64,000 bases of DNA from Heloderma charlesbogerti (taxonomy: Eukaryota > Chordata > Lepidosauria > Squamata > Helodermatidae), in assembly GCA_026122225.1 (NCBI GenBank), contig JANEZZ010002706.1, positions 1 through 64,000 on the forward strand, in the 5' to 3' direction. A program made the position numbers and the translations under genes. The notes under the pieces were generated by a model. The model saw nothing but the letters and a program-made list of their open reading frames with translations. It did not search any database and was not told the origin of the DNA. Shown one piece after another: positions 10,007 to 20,191 of this stretch (positions are counted from its first letter, which is position 1; each line of letters begins with the position of its first letter).

Positions 10007-10826
10007 CAGTGGAGGCTGGTGGCTCCAGTGTCAGTGGGGCATTGAATCCACTCTGGGTTTCTGTCAGAACCAGTCCGAACTCTAAAGGAGTTTTCCAAGG
10101 TACATCTTGGAGAGCTCCTTTAGAGATCTGACTGAAGCCCGGAGCTCCGCACCTTGGAGAGCTCCTTTAGAGCTCTGACTGAAGCCCGGATCGCCACACC
10201 TTGGAGAGCGCCTTTAGAGTTCTGACTGAAACCCGGAGCTCCGCACCTTGGAGAGCTCCTTTAGAGGTCTGACTGAAGCCCGGAGCTCCGCACCTTGGAG
10301 AGCTCCTTTAGAGCTCTAACTGAAGCCCGGATCGCCACACCTTGGAGAGCGCCTTTAGAGTTCTGACTGAAACCCGGAGCTCCGCACCTTGGAGAGCTCC
10401 TTTAGGGTTCTGACTGAAACCCGGAGCTCCGCACCATGGAGAGCTCCTTTAGAGGTCTGACTGAAGCCCGGAACTCCGCACCTTGGAGAGCTCCTTTAGA
10501 GCTCTGACTGAAGCCCGGATCGCCACACCTTGGAGAGCGCCTTTAGAGTTCTGACTGAAACCTGGAGCTCTGCAGCTTGGAGAGCTCCTTTAGGGTTCTG
10601 ACTGAAACCCAGAGCTCAGCACCTTGGAGAGCTCCTTTAGAGGTCTGACTGAAGCCCGGAGCTCCGCACCTTGGAGAGCTCCGCACCTTGGAGAGCTCCT
10701 TTAGAGCTCTGACTTAAACCTGGAGCTCTGTGCCTTGGAGAGCTCCTTTAGAGGTCTGACTGGTTCTGACTGAAACCCAGAGCAGATGCACTACTCCACT
10801 GACATCGGAGCCACCAGCCTCCACTG
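10007..10826. mobile_element. Fold-back hAT-type MITE with right arm expanded into a minisatellite
   Basis: The terminal inverted repeats are the same as in the copies at 2.5 and 7.65 kb (CAGTGGAGGCTGGTGGCTCC at 10007; inverse ending at 10826). Flanking 8-mers are cttctcat and cttttctc, which agree at only 5 of 8 positions. One subunit remains in the left arm. The right arm holds about 14 units. At 820 bp it is nine times the length of the minimal copy. Confidence 0.88.
10100..10765. repeat. 47-bp minisatellite inside the hAT MITE
   Basis: About 14 units, each about 47 bp, follow the scheme ctccgcaccttggagagctc then ctttagaggtctgactgaag. A variant unit beginning atcgccacacc with gagcgcc recurs as units 3, 6 and 10. 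This shows that blocks of three to four units were copied together. A partial unit near 10,672-10,690 marks an unequal exchange or slippage point. Confidence 0.9.
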
Positions 10827-10870
10827 CTTTTCTCTGCCATTGTCACAAGCTGCTCCTGGAAGGACTGGAA

Positions 10871-10968
10871 AGGGCTCTTTTCTGGAATCTCGCTGCTGCC
10901 AGTCAGTGTAGACAATACTGAACTAGCTGGACCGATGATCTCACTCAGTCGATATGGGCCAGCTTTCC
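10871..10968 (+). mobile_element. tRNA-SINE body fragment
   Basis: The text tgctgccagtcagtgtagac, then aatactgaactagctggacc and a degraded ctcagtcgatatgggccagctt match the body of the tRNA-SINE at 54.2-54.4 kb. The tRNA head is missing. Confidence 0.7.
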
Positions 10969-10974
10969 CCGTTT

Positions 10975-11870
10975 CACTGCGGTAGCCCCCTATCCTATAT
11001 TGTCCAAGCAATCCAGCTCCCGAGCTTAGCCTACCTTGCAAGATTGTTCCGAGGATGAAATAGGGTTGGGGGGAGAAGCATGTATGCTGCTGAGCTCCTT
11101 GGAGGAAGGGTGGGGTATACATGCCAATACATTGAGAAAATGGCTTTAGTCTAACCTCACTGGGGAGAAGCACAGTCTGATAACTAATGGGGAAGAATAG
11201 CCTGCTTAAAATACAGGGCCGCCAAAAATAACTAAAAGCTCTGGTGGTGCTTCTGATGGCTCTGTGCTTCGGGACGTGGGGCTCCCGGGGCCCACTGGGC
11301 GGACTTGGCGCCTCCTCCCATGACATCTGGTCCAAAGTTACTCTGCTGGTGCTGGCTTTCTTTCCCCCTTCCTTCCTGCTGCTGCTTCCATGTTGACCCG
11401 CAGCCGGCTGAGGGGTGCATTCTGATGTTGCCTAGCAACAGCGGCCTACTCTTGCGCCGTCCTCTCTTCCTGCCCCAAGAAAACCCCTGGGCCATGCCCG
11501 AAGCGTGTCTCGGTTTTCGAACCACTGTACGACCAGCAATTATAAATGGAGGAGCCTGCATCTGCAGTGTACCGCCAGCAAACTGGCTGCTTATTTTTGA
11601 GCCCCACAGCGCTGCACACTGTGCATACATCAAGAGGCGTGCTTGTTAGGTGTATGTCCCAGGTGCCAAAGGGCTCTCAGACGTGCCTCTGACTTTTTCC
11701 TTGCTTGCAGCCAACTGGCTCCAAGAACCAGTTTAGTTACTTAGCTTCCTTTGTGCCTCACAGGCCAGCAGCCTGTCATTCCCAGAAGCCCATGCAGGAT
11801 GCATTGCTATCTTGCTCCAGCATAGCTTCTCACAACTCATACGCACTCCCCTGTACAATCCTGTTCCTTT
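10975..11870. other. No recognised feature
   Basis: This is mixed-composition sequence with two or three medium open frames on either strand, the longest 133 codons (minus, to 11,633). None has a recognisable domain, so I do not call a gene. Confidence 0.4.
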
Positions 11871-11949
11871 AAGATAGGGGTGGGGCACAGATTACTTGGA
11901 GGCAACAGTGGGTGGGGCCAGAACAAAAAGTGGGCAGCTTGCCCCCTTT

Positions 11950-11966
11950 CTTTCTCTCTCTTTGAC

Positions 11967-12010
<44 letters not shown>

Positions 12011-12017
12011 CACACAC

Positions 12018-12057
<40 letters not shown>

Positions 12058-12685
12058 TTAGCCTCTCTCACACACTTTTTGCCATTCTCTGTCTTTGCCA
12101 CCTCCTTTCTCTCTTTTGTTATTTGCCTCGCCGTTCTCTCTCTCTCTTGCTTTTTGCCACCCCCTTTCTCCCCCTTTTTCTTCCTCTCTTCCCCTTCTCT
12201 TTCTTTCTTTTTTGCCACACTCTTTCTTTGCCACCCTTCCTCTCACTCACTTTCTCTCTCTCTTTCTCTTTACTATCCCCTTCTCTTTCATACGCACGCA
12301 CGCGCACACACACACTTTTAGCCTCTCACACACTTTTTGCCATTCTCTGTCTTTGCCACCTCCTTTCTTTTGTTATTTGCCTCCCCTTTCTCTCTCTCTT
12401 GCTTTTTGCCACTCCCTTTCTCTCCCCTCCTCTGTCACCCTTTTTCTTCCTCTCTTCCCCTTCTCTTTCTTTCTTTTTTGTCTCTTTGCCACCCTTCGTC
12501 TCTCTCACTCACTTTCTCTCTCTCTCTTTGCTATCCCCTTCTCTCTCGCGCGTGCACACACACACACACACACTTTTAGCCTCTCTCACACACTTTTTGC
12601 CATTCTCTGTCTTTGCCATCCCCTTTCTCTCTCTTGTTATTTGCCTCCCCTTTCTCTCTCTCTCTCTTGCTTTTTGCCACATGTG
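11950..12685. repeat. Polypyrimidine tandem array, about 260-bp period, with (CT)n(CA)n
   Basis: A (CT)n run (about 11971-12005) passes into a (CA)n run (12008-12055). A block starting cacttttagcctctc then repeats with ttttagcc at 12056, 12316 and 12574, a period of 260 and 258 bp. Each block has CA-repeat, then tttttgccattctctgtctt, then T/C-rich text with gccac motifs. Long open frames across it are only a product of low complexity. Confidence 0.9.
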
Positions 12686-13329
12686 GCTGTAGGGGCTCAG
12701 GTTGCCCACCCCTGTTTAAAGATAAGCAGGGGTGCCAACAGTGCCACCCCTTTCCAGAAGAATCAAAGTCTGGGGAGAAAAATACAAAGGTGGTTGTTTG
12801 TTTCTCTCTCCCCTCCATTGGGCAAGATTCCCCTACCCACCTGGCTCCGATGGAGAGGAAGGAGGGAGTGGGCTTTGCTTTCAGAGGTACCATTAGTTGG
12901 TGAGCAAAGGTTGCTGTGTGTCTCCATGGAGACAAGACAGCAAGCCAGACAGTGTATGTGTAGATCTAAGGTTAAAGCTGATTAGCAAATGTCAGCGGGA
13001 TCATGGCAGCAGTGTTTCTAGGACTGCCCTCCATCAGTGTTGGCGTGGGTCCCTGTCAGAAAGGAAAACGCAGCAGGCTAGAGCAGCCTGAAAGGAAAGA
13101 TACGGCGGGGGGTGGGGATCGTGTGGATGAAAGCTCATGTTCCTTCTTCCAAAGCTAAGCATTAAAGAATTAAACAATAGAGACCCTTTCTGCAGTTGCA
13201 AAGTATAGAGTCATTGTTGCTTTCCTGTGACCATAAGCAGGACTAACGCCTTATTTGGTCCTGTCAACTGATTGAAATACCTGAGTCGTTGCATTTGCTT
13301 TCGACTGACTCATCAGTTCAATTTATTAT

Positions 13330-13610
13330 TAAAATTATGGTTGTTTAAAAGTCGCTTTTCTACCCATCGGGGAAAAGTAGAAAAGTGGCATACAATTTAA
13401 AAGACCAATAAATAAATGCAACTGTGGCAGAATAAAAGCCGAAACACAACATTCTTTCAGATGAGCCACAACAATATTAATATCCATCAAAGCCCCGCCA
13501 AACAATGTATATTTTACTATCTGTCTAAAACTGGGTAGGGATGGTGTCTACCTGAACTCTCTTGGGAAGGAGTTCCAGACTCAAGGTGCTGTCTCATGTA
13601 CCTAGCAACT
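13330..13610 (-). mobile_element. Degraded L2-like remnant
   Basis: Text around tcttgggaaggagttccaga (13,560-13,580) resembles the 3' coding region of the L2 copies on the minus strand, and an aataaataaat motif lies at about 13,408. The match is weak. Confidence 0.35.
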
Positions 13611-13800
13611 TAGGGTGCAATCCTATGCATGTTTAGACAGAAAAAAGTCCTACAACTCCCAGCATGCCCCTCCCAGAACATTTTCCACAGGGGTGCTTGT
13701 TAACCTCCCTGAACAACCCAACAACAAGCCATGGATTCTCAATGTGGCTTGTTTGAGAAAAATAAGCCACACTGCATGGTTAAGCCACCCTGCAGAAAAT

Positions 13801-13912
13801 GTCCTGGGTTCAGACAACACACTAACCCACGGTTCAACAAACAACCCATACTTCAACAACAACACACACTCAACCAGTGAATGTGGGTTAGCATGCTGTG
13901 TGAACAGCCCCA
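13801..13912. mobile_element. Palindromic MITE, GGGTTCAGAC family
   Basis: Arms 13808-13830 and 13883-13905 are inverted copies built on gttcagacaacacactaacc. The termini resemble the larger palindromic elements at 50.4 and 58.1 kb (ggttcagac). The sequence on its left is a one-arm Harbinger-like end (13611-13672). Confidence 0.55.
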
Positions 13913-14189
13913 TTTTCTTACTGGCATCTGGGATTGCTATGAAATAGATTTCTGTTGGTGCTAAAAACTGTGGGCTCAAAGGAATGTAGTGTGTTGGGGT
14001 TTAGACACCACCTCTGCCTTGTACTTAGTCTTTGGGGCAGGTTACCTTTCCTTTGCCATGCCTCCCATGGCAGGACAATTTCTCCAATTGCCAAATGTGC
14101 CCACAGCCCCAAAAGTTTGCCTACTCCTGTGCTAACCACTGCACCATGGTGTCGCTCAATAAAAGCTGATACACATTAATAGGTGAAAA

Positions 14190-14300
14190 GAATGGCTTTA
14201 ATCAAGGCTTTTTCATTGCCCAGTTTTGTAAGATGCTCTGGATGAAAGGTGGCTTAAAGATCTTTTAAATGAAATAAATAATGAAGTAAATAAATAGTTA
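14190..14300 (+). mobile_element. L2 or SINE 3'-tail remnant
   Basis: This is a short tail of the type agatgctctggatgaaaggt leading to aaataaataatgaagtaaat. It is similar in layout to the tails at 16.4 and 62.2 kb. Confidence 0.35.
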
Positions 14301-14406
14301 CAGGAATGCATACACATGACCTGAATCAAAATTGCCTAACAGTCACACCCTTAATTCACAGCCTCTCCAACTGAAATTGGACCACCCCACAATTATTAAA
14401 GCTATG

Positions 14407-14503
14407 CAGTATAATCCTATGCTTGTCTACTCGGAGGCAAATCCCATTTAGTTCAATGGGACTTACTGCCATGTAAGTGTTTATAGGACTGCATCCTTAG
14501 TCG
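14407..14503. mobile_element. Harbinger-like MITE, TGCAATCCTATGC family
   Basis: This is a palindromic copy with taatcctatgcttgtctact at the left and an inverted tataggactgcatcctta at the right, around cccatttagttcaatggg. Related copies with TAA flanks occur at 16.9 kb. Confidence 0.5.
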
Positions 14504-14977
14504 AACTAATCTACTGATATGAACCAATATAAACCGGCAGTCCTGCTGATTTATTTAGATGTATGGCTCTGCTAAGGATCAGGAGAGGCACAGGTCGGTC
14601 AGAGCAGCTATATCAAGGCTCTTGTGTGTGTCGAAGCAGGAAAGGCTAAATCATTATTTGGTGACCTTTCCATGACTTTAGTTTCTCCGTCAGCACTTCT
14701 GCTGTGAAATTCAGGGGTGGGGATGTGCTTTAACAAAATGATCGCCCCTGGCAAAATATCTAAGCTGAATCGGATGATAACTGTGGAATTACACAGGATG
14801 CCAAATGAGGGTCTGCTGGCAAAAATGGCAACTTATGTCCAGTTCCTGAAACTTGGGATGCAACATCATTGCAATGTCCTTGGCTCTCGTTACTGGCTCT
14901 TGCTGGGAGAGAGAAAAATGAAACAGCTGATGTCAGATCATATGTTTCAGGAACTAAACCAGCCTGCACCAACCATA

Positions 14978-15135
14978 TGCCAAACAGATGTGTTGGACTA
15001 CAACTCCCATCATACCAGGCCAGAAGCCAATTCTAGCACCTTTTGGATGTGTTGGACTATAGCTCTCACCACCCCCAGCCACCATGCTGGCTGGGGAGGG
15101 TGGGAGTTGTAGTCTAACACATCTGAAGGGCACAT
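14978..15135. mobile_element. Two joined hAT-like MITE arms, GTAGTCCAAC family
   Basis: The text tgttggactacaactcccat occurs at about 14992 and a second related arm at about 15049. Both face an inverted gggagttgtagtctaacaca at about 15102. This suggests one copy inserted in, or partly duplicated within, another. Confidence 0.6.
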
Positions 15136-15174
15136 GGTTGGGGATGTCTGTGCTCAATATCACAGGGAATTTAT

Positions 15175-15392
15175 GACATTTTTATCCCACTCTTCCTCTG
15201 TGGTGCTCTGGACTGCACACATGGTTTTCTTCTCTTCCTTCCCCCCAATTGACCTTCATAACAACCCTGTGAGGTAGGTTAGGCTGAGAGATGGGTGACA
15301 GGCCCACAGGTACCCAGTAAGTTTTGTGGGTGCGTGGGGATTTGAACCTGAGGCTCCTTAGTCCTACCCCGACACTCCTGGCACCACACCAT
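15175..15392 (-). mobile_element. tRNA-derived SINE (MIR-like layout)
   Basis: On the minus strand a B-box-like ggttcaaatcc (about 15340-15350) and a head ending near 15,390 are followed by a body with the complement of aaccctgtgaggtaggtt. The same family occurs at 22.25, 24.0 and 35.7 kb. Confidence 0.65.
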
Positions 15393-15962
15393 GTTGGACG
15401 CAAGTTCCGTTTTCAGTGGCAAACCAATCAGTGGTTGCAATGATTCTGGGGTCTCCAGTGTGGTGCACCATGGACACCTCTCTTGGCACCAACCAGGTTC
15501 CCTGCCCCCCTGGTTTTTATTTTATTTCTTAAGATTTTTTTTAATCATTTTGTTTTTAACTGGAAGGTTGCCCTGCTGCAAACCAAAGTGCTGCCCTTCA
15601 GTACTATCTTTATTTTTGTTCAAAAGAGTGTTTTTGTTTTTCAGAACTCCGCCCCCACCTCTGCTTTGTACTTAGGTTCTTGGGCAAGTCTTTTAAACTC
15701 AGCAGTTTAGTCTCAGCAGTTCGACTTCTGGGAAATGTGTGTTTTGTGACCAGCCACCATGGCAGCCATTTTGTGAATGCGCAAGCCCGACCTCCGACCC
15801 TGGTGGCCATTTTGGAAGAGTGCCCCAAACATTCCCTCAACATTCCAAATGTGCCCACCAATCCAAAAAGGGTGGGGACCCATGGCATCATGTCTAGTCT
15901 GCCCTTAAAGAGTCTAGTGATTGGGGTGGGGGGAGAGCTAATCTTATTGCAAGAGGGGACCT

Positions 15963-16080
15963 AAGGAGATGTGGGCCTGATCAGTGATTGGATGGGAGGC
16001 CACCAGGAGACCGTGCTGTTTGCACATGTCAGAGTTTGTGGGGGCACATGAAATGCCCTGAGCGGCCTAAACCTCAGCTC
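15963..16080 (+). mobile_element. 5S-rRNA-like SINE fragment
   Basis: The text gggcctgatcagtgattgga then tgggaggccacca resembles the 3' half of 5S rRNA (consensus lead tacttggatgggagacc). It is degraded, and the assignment depends on the better copies at 16.3 and 51.6 kb. Confidence 0.4.
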
Positions 16081-16291
16081 CTTTGCTGGTAAAGCTGGAA
16101 AACCCTACTTCACAGGATTGTTATGAGGTTAGACGTGCAGACAGATCTAACATTTTCCAGAATGGCAAGGCCCACGGTCTCTGGCTGAACTTGTTTGGCA
16201 GGTTTTCGGCATGCCTCAAGTTGCAAAGGGGAAAACTCAACTCCACCTCTAAGAGAGAAGATGAAGGTCCCAGGGCATAGCCTGAAGGCAC

Positions 16292-16438
16292 ATGAGGCAG
16301 CCACCTTGCTGAAGTTAAGCAGGTATGGGTCTGGTCAGTGCTTGGAGGGGAGACCACCTGGGAACCACATGTAGCCACCTAAAGTTCCATGATGGAAGAA
16401 AGGTGGGATATAAATGTAATAAATAATAAAAAAAAAAT
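16292..16438 (+). mobile_element. 5S-rRNA-derived SINE with L2-type tail
   Basis: The head contains gctgaagttaagcaggtatg and cagtgcttggaggggagacc, equivalent to the 5S rRNA internal control region. The tail aggtgggatataaatgtaat then aaataataaaaa is of L2/RTE type. Polymerase III would read it from the internal 5S promoter. The copy is decayed. Confidence 0.7.
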
Positions 16439-16596
16439 TAGGTAGTGGATTATACAGAAGAGTGCATGAGTACAGAAGAGTGCATGTGGCTGACTATTGG
16501 CTAGTGCCTGTGAAATCATGGGAGCCAAATAATGCACTCCCACCCCTCCCAGGAGGAGTTTAAACATTTTTGTCTAAAAAAAGCACACAGCACATA

Positions 16597-16918
16597 GTTA
16601 AACTAAGGAATTCGCTACCACAAGACATAGTGATGGCCACCAATTAGGATGGCTTTAAAAGCGGGTTAGACAAATTCCTGGAGGAGAAGGCTATCAATGG
16701 CTGCTAGTGCTGATGGTTCTATGCTGCCTCTAGTATCAGAGGCAGAAAGTCTATGTACATTAGGTGCTGGGGAACATGGGTGGGAGGGTGCTGTTGCACT
16801 CATGTCTTGCTTGTGGGTTTCCCATGGGTAGCTAGTTGGTCAATGTGTGAACAGACTGCTGGACTAGATGGACCTTTGGTCTGATCCAGCATGGCTCTTC
16901 TTACGTTTTTTATGTTCA
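16597..16918 (+). mobile_element. LINE 3' end, CR1-like
   Basis: Decayed coding text (NSLPQD followed by FKSGLDKFL-like residues) leads into ggctatcaatggctgctag. The end is ctggactagatggacctttg then cttacgttttttatgttc, which resembles a CR1-group 3' end with a degenerate octamer tail. A related end lies at 59.84-59.93 kb. Confidence 0.6.
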
Positions 16919-16922
16919 TTAA

Positions 16923-17027
16923 GGCTGCAGTCCTAAAGATACTTACCTGAAAGTAAGTACCACTGAACTCAACTCATTGAACTCAACACTTGTCTACCTC
17001 TGAGTAGACAAGTACAGGATTGCACTG
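16923..17027. mobile_element. Harbinger-like MITE with TAA target duplication
   Basis: The termini ggctgcagtcc and ggattgcactg are flanked by TAA at 16920-16922 and 17028-17030. The inner arms contain actgaactcaactc and tctgagtagacaagtacagg. A TWA 3-bp duplication is typical of PIF/Harbinger elements. Confidence 0.6.
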
Positions 17028-17736
17028 TAAATGTACAGTACTTCTATTGTTACTTACGTTGGAGGAACACATACACACATAAACACATCTCTTTTATTTG
17101 TATAAAAAAGAAATCGCACAGGACCGCTAAATATTTTCTAATTGATTTGATACCCTTTGTATGATGTGTAATGAATAGTATCAATCTGTATTTTTAAAAA
17201 ACAAAATACATAAAATAATAGTAATACTAAGGAAGATGACAAACAGAAATAGTGCAACACTGCTCACCACCCCCACCCACCCACAAGACGGCACTGACAA
17301 TGAGATAGTTGTATTATTTTGTTAAAAACAACAACTCACATTTTAAATGTACAGAGTGTGTTCTTCTTCTCCAAGAGAAGAGCGTACATCTGGGGGTTTT
17401 CATCTTTTAAAAAGAAACAAACCTGTTTTCCATCCGCAACAAGGCATCCCATTTCCTATGTTATGTTGTCTATCTACCATAGCAGGATTTGGGGTCACTG
17501 TAGCGGTATAGGGAGAGAGGTGCAGCCAAAGACAAGGCTTAGAGTGTATGGGGTTCCTGTTGTAGGGGCACTTTGAGGGGCACTGACTATGGGGTGCAAG
17601 GTATGAAAGGTTGTTTGAGCTTACTGACTTTTCTTATATGGCTCTTCGCCCACCCACCCCACCCCTACCCTGTCATCTTCTAGTATCCACTCTGAAAAAT
17701 AAATTCTGTGTGAACTGAAATGTTGCAGTTCTCCAC

Positions 17737-17985
17737 TTTCGCTGGCGTTTTCACTTTCGCTGGCGTTTTCATGGCAGACTGTAGCGGGGTGGTTTGCCAT
17801 TGCCTTCCCCAGTCGTGACTACCTTTCCCCCAGCATGCTGGGTCCTCATTTTACCGACCTCGGAAGGATGGAAGGCTGAGTTGACCTGAGCCGGCTACCC
17901 GAGACCTGGCTTTTGCTGGGATCGAACTCAGGTTGTGGGGAGAGTTGCAATACTGCCGCCTACCACTCTGCGCCACACAAGGCTC
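17737..17985 (-). mobile_element. Squamate tRNA-derived SINE
   Basis: The minus-strand head is gtggcgcagagtggtaggcg with a B-box-like ttcgatccc region. The body contains gactggggaaggcaatggca. A longer copy of the same family lies at 19.8-20.1 kb. By layout this is the squamate SINE type often called Sauria-like; I did not check a consensus. Confidence 0.75.
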
Positions 17986-18044
17986 TCAAACAATAGGCAG
18001 CCCCATAAAGAATGTTGGCTCAGATGCAAAGATCAGCTAACTTA

Positions 18045-18112
18045 GCGTGCAATCCTATGCATGTTTAGATATGCAATCTTATGCATATCTACACTTGCAT
18101 AGGATTGTGCCC
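18045..18112. mobile_element. Harbinger-like MITE with TTA target duplication
   Basis: The termini gcgtgcaatcctatgcatgt and the inverse, cataggattgtgccc, are flanked by TTA at 18042-18044 and 18113-18115. At 68 bp it is almost only terminal repeats. Confidence 0.75.
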
Positions 18113-18284
18113 TTAAGGAAGTTCATGGAAGGAAAGTTTCTTGTTCCTCCCTGCTTGATCAGGAAAAAGCCACCTGATGCTGCCACACACAACCCTCCAG
18201 AGAATCTTTTCAAAAAGAAAATGATTCATCTCAGGTAGCTGCCAGATGGGGAAGAAGGGACGAAAAACTTTCCTGGATCTAACA

Positions 18285-18375
18285 CAGAGATAGGCAACCT
18301 GGTGCCTTCCAGCTGTTTTGGACTACAACTCCCATCATCCCTGGCCATTGGCCATGCTGGCTAAGGGCTGGCGGG
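18285..18375. mobile_element. hAT-like MITE, left half, GTAGTCCAAC family
   Basis: The sequence gagataggcaacctggtgcc then tttggactacaactcccatc, tggccattggccatgctggc is the left arm and centre of the family. The right arm is lost. Confidence 0.6.
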
Positions 18376-18580
18376 GGAGCCAGAGCGCTCTCATAATTTC
18401 AAGCTGGACTAGCAGGACATGCTGGGAGGATTCTCATACAGTATATTGCAGGGAAGGGGCTTTTGGAGCAGGCAGCTTTGGAAAGGGAACATTGCTGAAA
18501 TCATTTGGGGGTCTTTTCTGTAGAAATGAATAATATTTGATGCTGGAATCAATGTTACTAAAATGGAAATGGTGTCACTG

Positions 18581-18634
18581 GTGTGTGTGTGTGTGTGCGC
18601 GCACACGCGCCCATGCGCACATGTGTGTGTGTGT
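18581..18634. repeat. (GT)n/(GC)n alternating purine-pyrimidine tract
   Basis: Thirty bases (18581-18610) alternate perfectly as (GT)n, then GC and CA steps. After a one-base break the alternation resumes to 18634. The tract is partly self-complementary. Confidence 0.9.
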
Positions 18635-19309
18635 GAGTAGCAGGTGATTGGAAACATTTAGGATTGCTAAGGTGCAGAATATTCCATGTGGCTTTTTAAT
18701 CTATTCCAAAGTTGATTCAAGCATCTGCACCTGCAGTTTGCCTCTTGAAAACACCTGAGTTCCAGCTCTTCAGCTCCCCACGCTTCCTAATTTCAGAACT
18801 GATTCTTGGGGAGGCTGACATACTAAATCCTGCATAAAAACAATCCTTGTCTCAACTGCAAACTTCAGCAAACTCATTTACAGATGGAAGTGAGTGGAGG
18901 ACCAGCCCAGCGTCCACAACAATTCTGATTGGGGCTGTTCATTTCCCCCAATTTTTTGAATGTGGGATTGTGCATGGAACTGGATACCTAGGATCATGTC
19001 TTTCTGAGATGTTCCATTTTCTTTTTTTTAGAAGTCTCAGCAAGTTTCTGGTCCTCATGAATCTGAACATGTGCTTTAAAACATGCAGGTGAGTGTCTGC
19101 AAAAAGCTGCTTTGTTCCCAAGCAGACTAATTTCTCCTGCCTGCAGGGCTTGTGCTGCCTGTGCCTCCACTGCCATCTCAGTGTTCACTGCACCAAATTT
19201 GAAATCTGTTGGAAATTTATGTATTTAACACTATTTCTGAATTGCTTGTATTAAAGATGCTTCTAAGCAATGAAGAGAAGATTAGCTTCCTGGGTACCCC
19301 TGTTGGAAA

Positions 19310-19410
19310 AGGTATGTTTTTAGTAGGTGCTGAAAACCCAGAAAGGTTGGCATCTGCCTAATTTGTAGTGGTAGGGAGTTCCCGAGAATGGGTGCTACAA
19401 CACTAAGGGT
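19310..19410 (-). mobile_element. Possible L2 remnant
   Basis: Text near ggtagggagttcccgagaat is similar in layout to the minus-strand L2 3' coding end at 54.7 kb. It is short and diverged. Confidence 0.3.
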
Positions 19411-19568
19411 GCAAACCAGCATGGCTGGCTAAGGCATGCTGAGAGTTGAAGAATATTTTTCTATCTAAACATGCATTGGATTGGGCCCCAGATCCCTATT
19501 TTGAGTAGGGATCTGAGCACTAGTTCTCAGCCTCAGTTTCATATGCATGTAAAAAATAAGGCACTTTA

Positions 19569-19701
19569 GGGCACAGTCCTATGCATGTTTAGACAGAAAG
19601 AAGTCCTACATCTCCCAGCATTCCCCAGCCAGCCATGTTGGCTGGGGAATGCTGGGAGATGCAGGACTTCTTTCTGTCTAAACATGCATAGGATTGCACC
19701 C
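19569..19701. mobile_element. Harbinger-like MITE with TTA target duplication, 133 bp
   Basis: The long inverted arms run gggcacagtcctatgcatgt, then ttagacagaaagaagtccta on the left. They pair with aggacttctttctgtctaaa and catgcataggattgcaccc on the right. The centre is ccagccatgttggctgg. Flanking TTA lies at 19566-19568 and 19702-19704. It is nearly a complete palindrome. Confidence 0.85.
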
Positions 19702-19812
19702 TTAAATACTTTTGTACACTGAAAATACTTTTTGTACACTGAACCAGCAAACAAACAAAGAAAAAGCAATACAATGATCTGCTGCACTGTTGCGTATGAT
19801 AATTGGATATTG

Positions 19813-20108
19813 TCAGGAAGGAAAGGTTCCTCCTTTGCAAGCACCGAGTCATTGCTGACTCCTAGAGGGATGCCGCTTGCGCTGGCGTTTTCATGGCAGA
19901 CTATAGCGGGGTGGTTTGCCATTGCCTTCCCCAGTCGTGACTACCTTTCCCCCAGCAAGCTGGGTACTCATTTTACCGACCTCAGAAGGATGGAGGGCTG
20001 AGTCGACCTGAGCCGGCTACCCGAGACCCAGCTTCCACTGGGATTGAACTCAGGTTATGGGAAGAGTTTCGGTTGCAGTACTGCTGCCTACCACTCTGCG
20101 CACAACAG
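19813..20108 (-). mobile_element. Squamate tRNA-derived SINE, near full length
   Basis: The minus-strand head is gcgcagagtggtaggcagca, followed by the B-box region (complement of gggattgaactcaggtta at about 20040) and the body through gactggggaaggcaatggca. The 3' part ends with caatgactcggtgcttgcaa near 19,835. The family is the same as at 17.7 kb. Confidence 0.8.
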
Positions 20109-20191
20109 GTGTGCTTTTTGGCATCCTTTGTGGGGTTTCCCATTTGCTGCCCAGCTGCTAACTATGGATGGGTAACTTCAAGGTTACCAGT

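Noticed and set aside
10100..10765. CRISPR-like array
   Set aside because: The units are contiguous without unique spacers, lie inside a transposon with terminal inverted repeats, and the genome is vertebrate.
11880..12985. Long open frames (270 and 296 codons) rich in Ser, Leu, Phe and Thr-His repeats
   Set aside because: They lie in a T/C-rich tandem array. All three frames are open because stops are rare in such sequence, and no domain or start context is seen.
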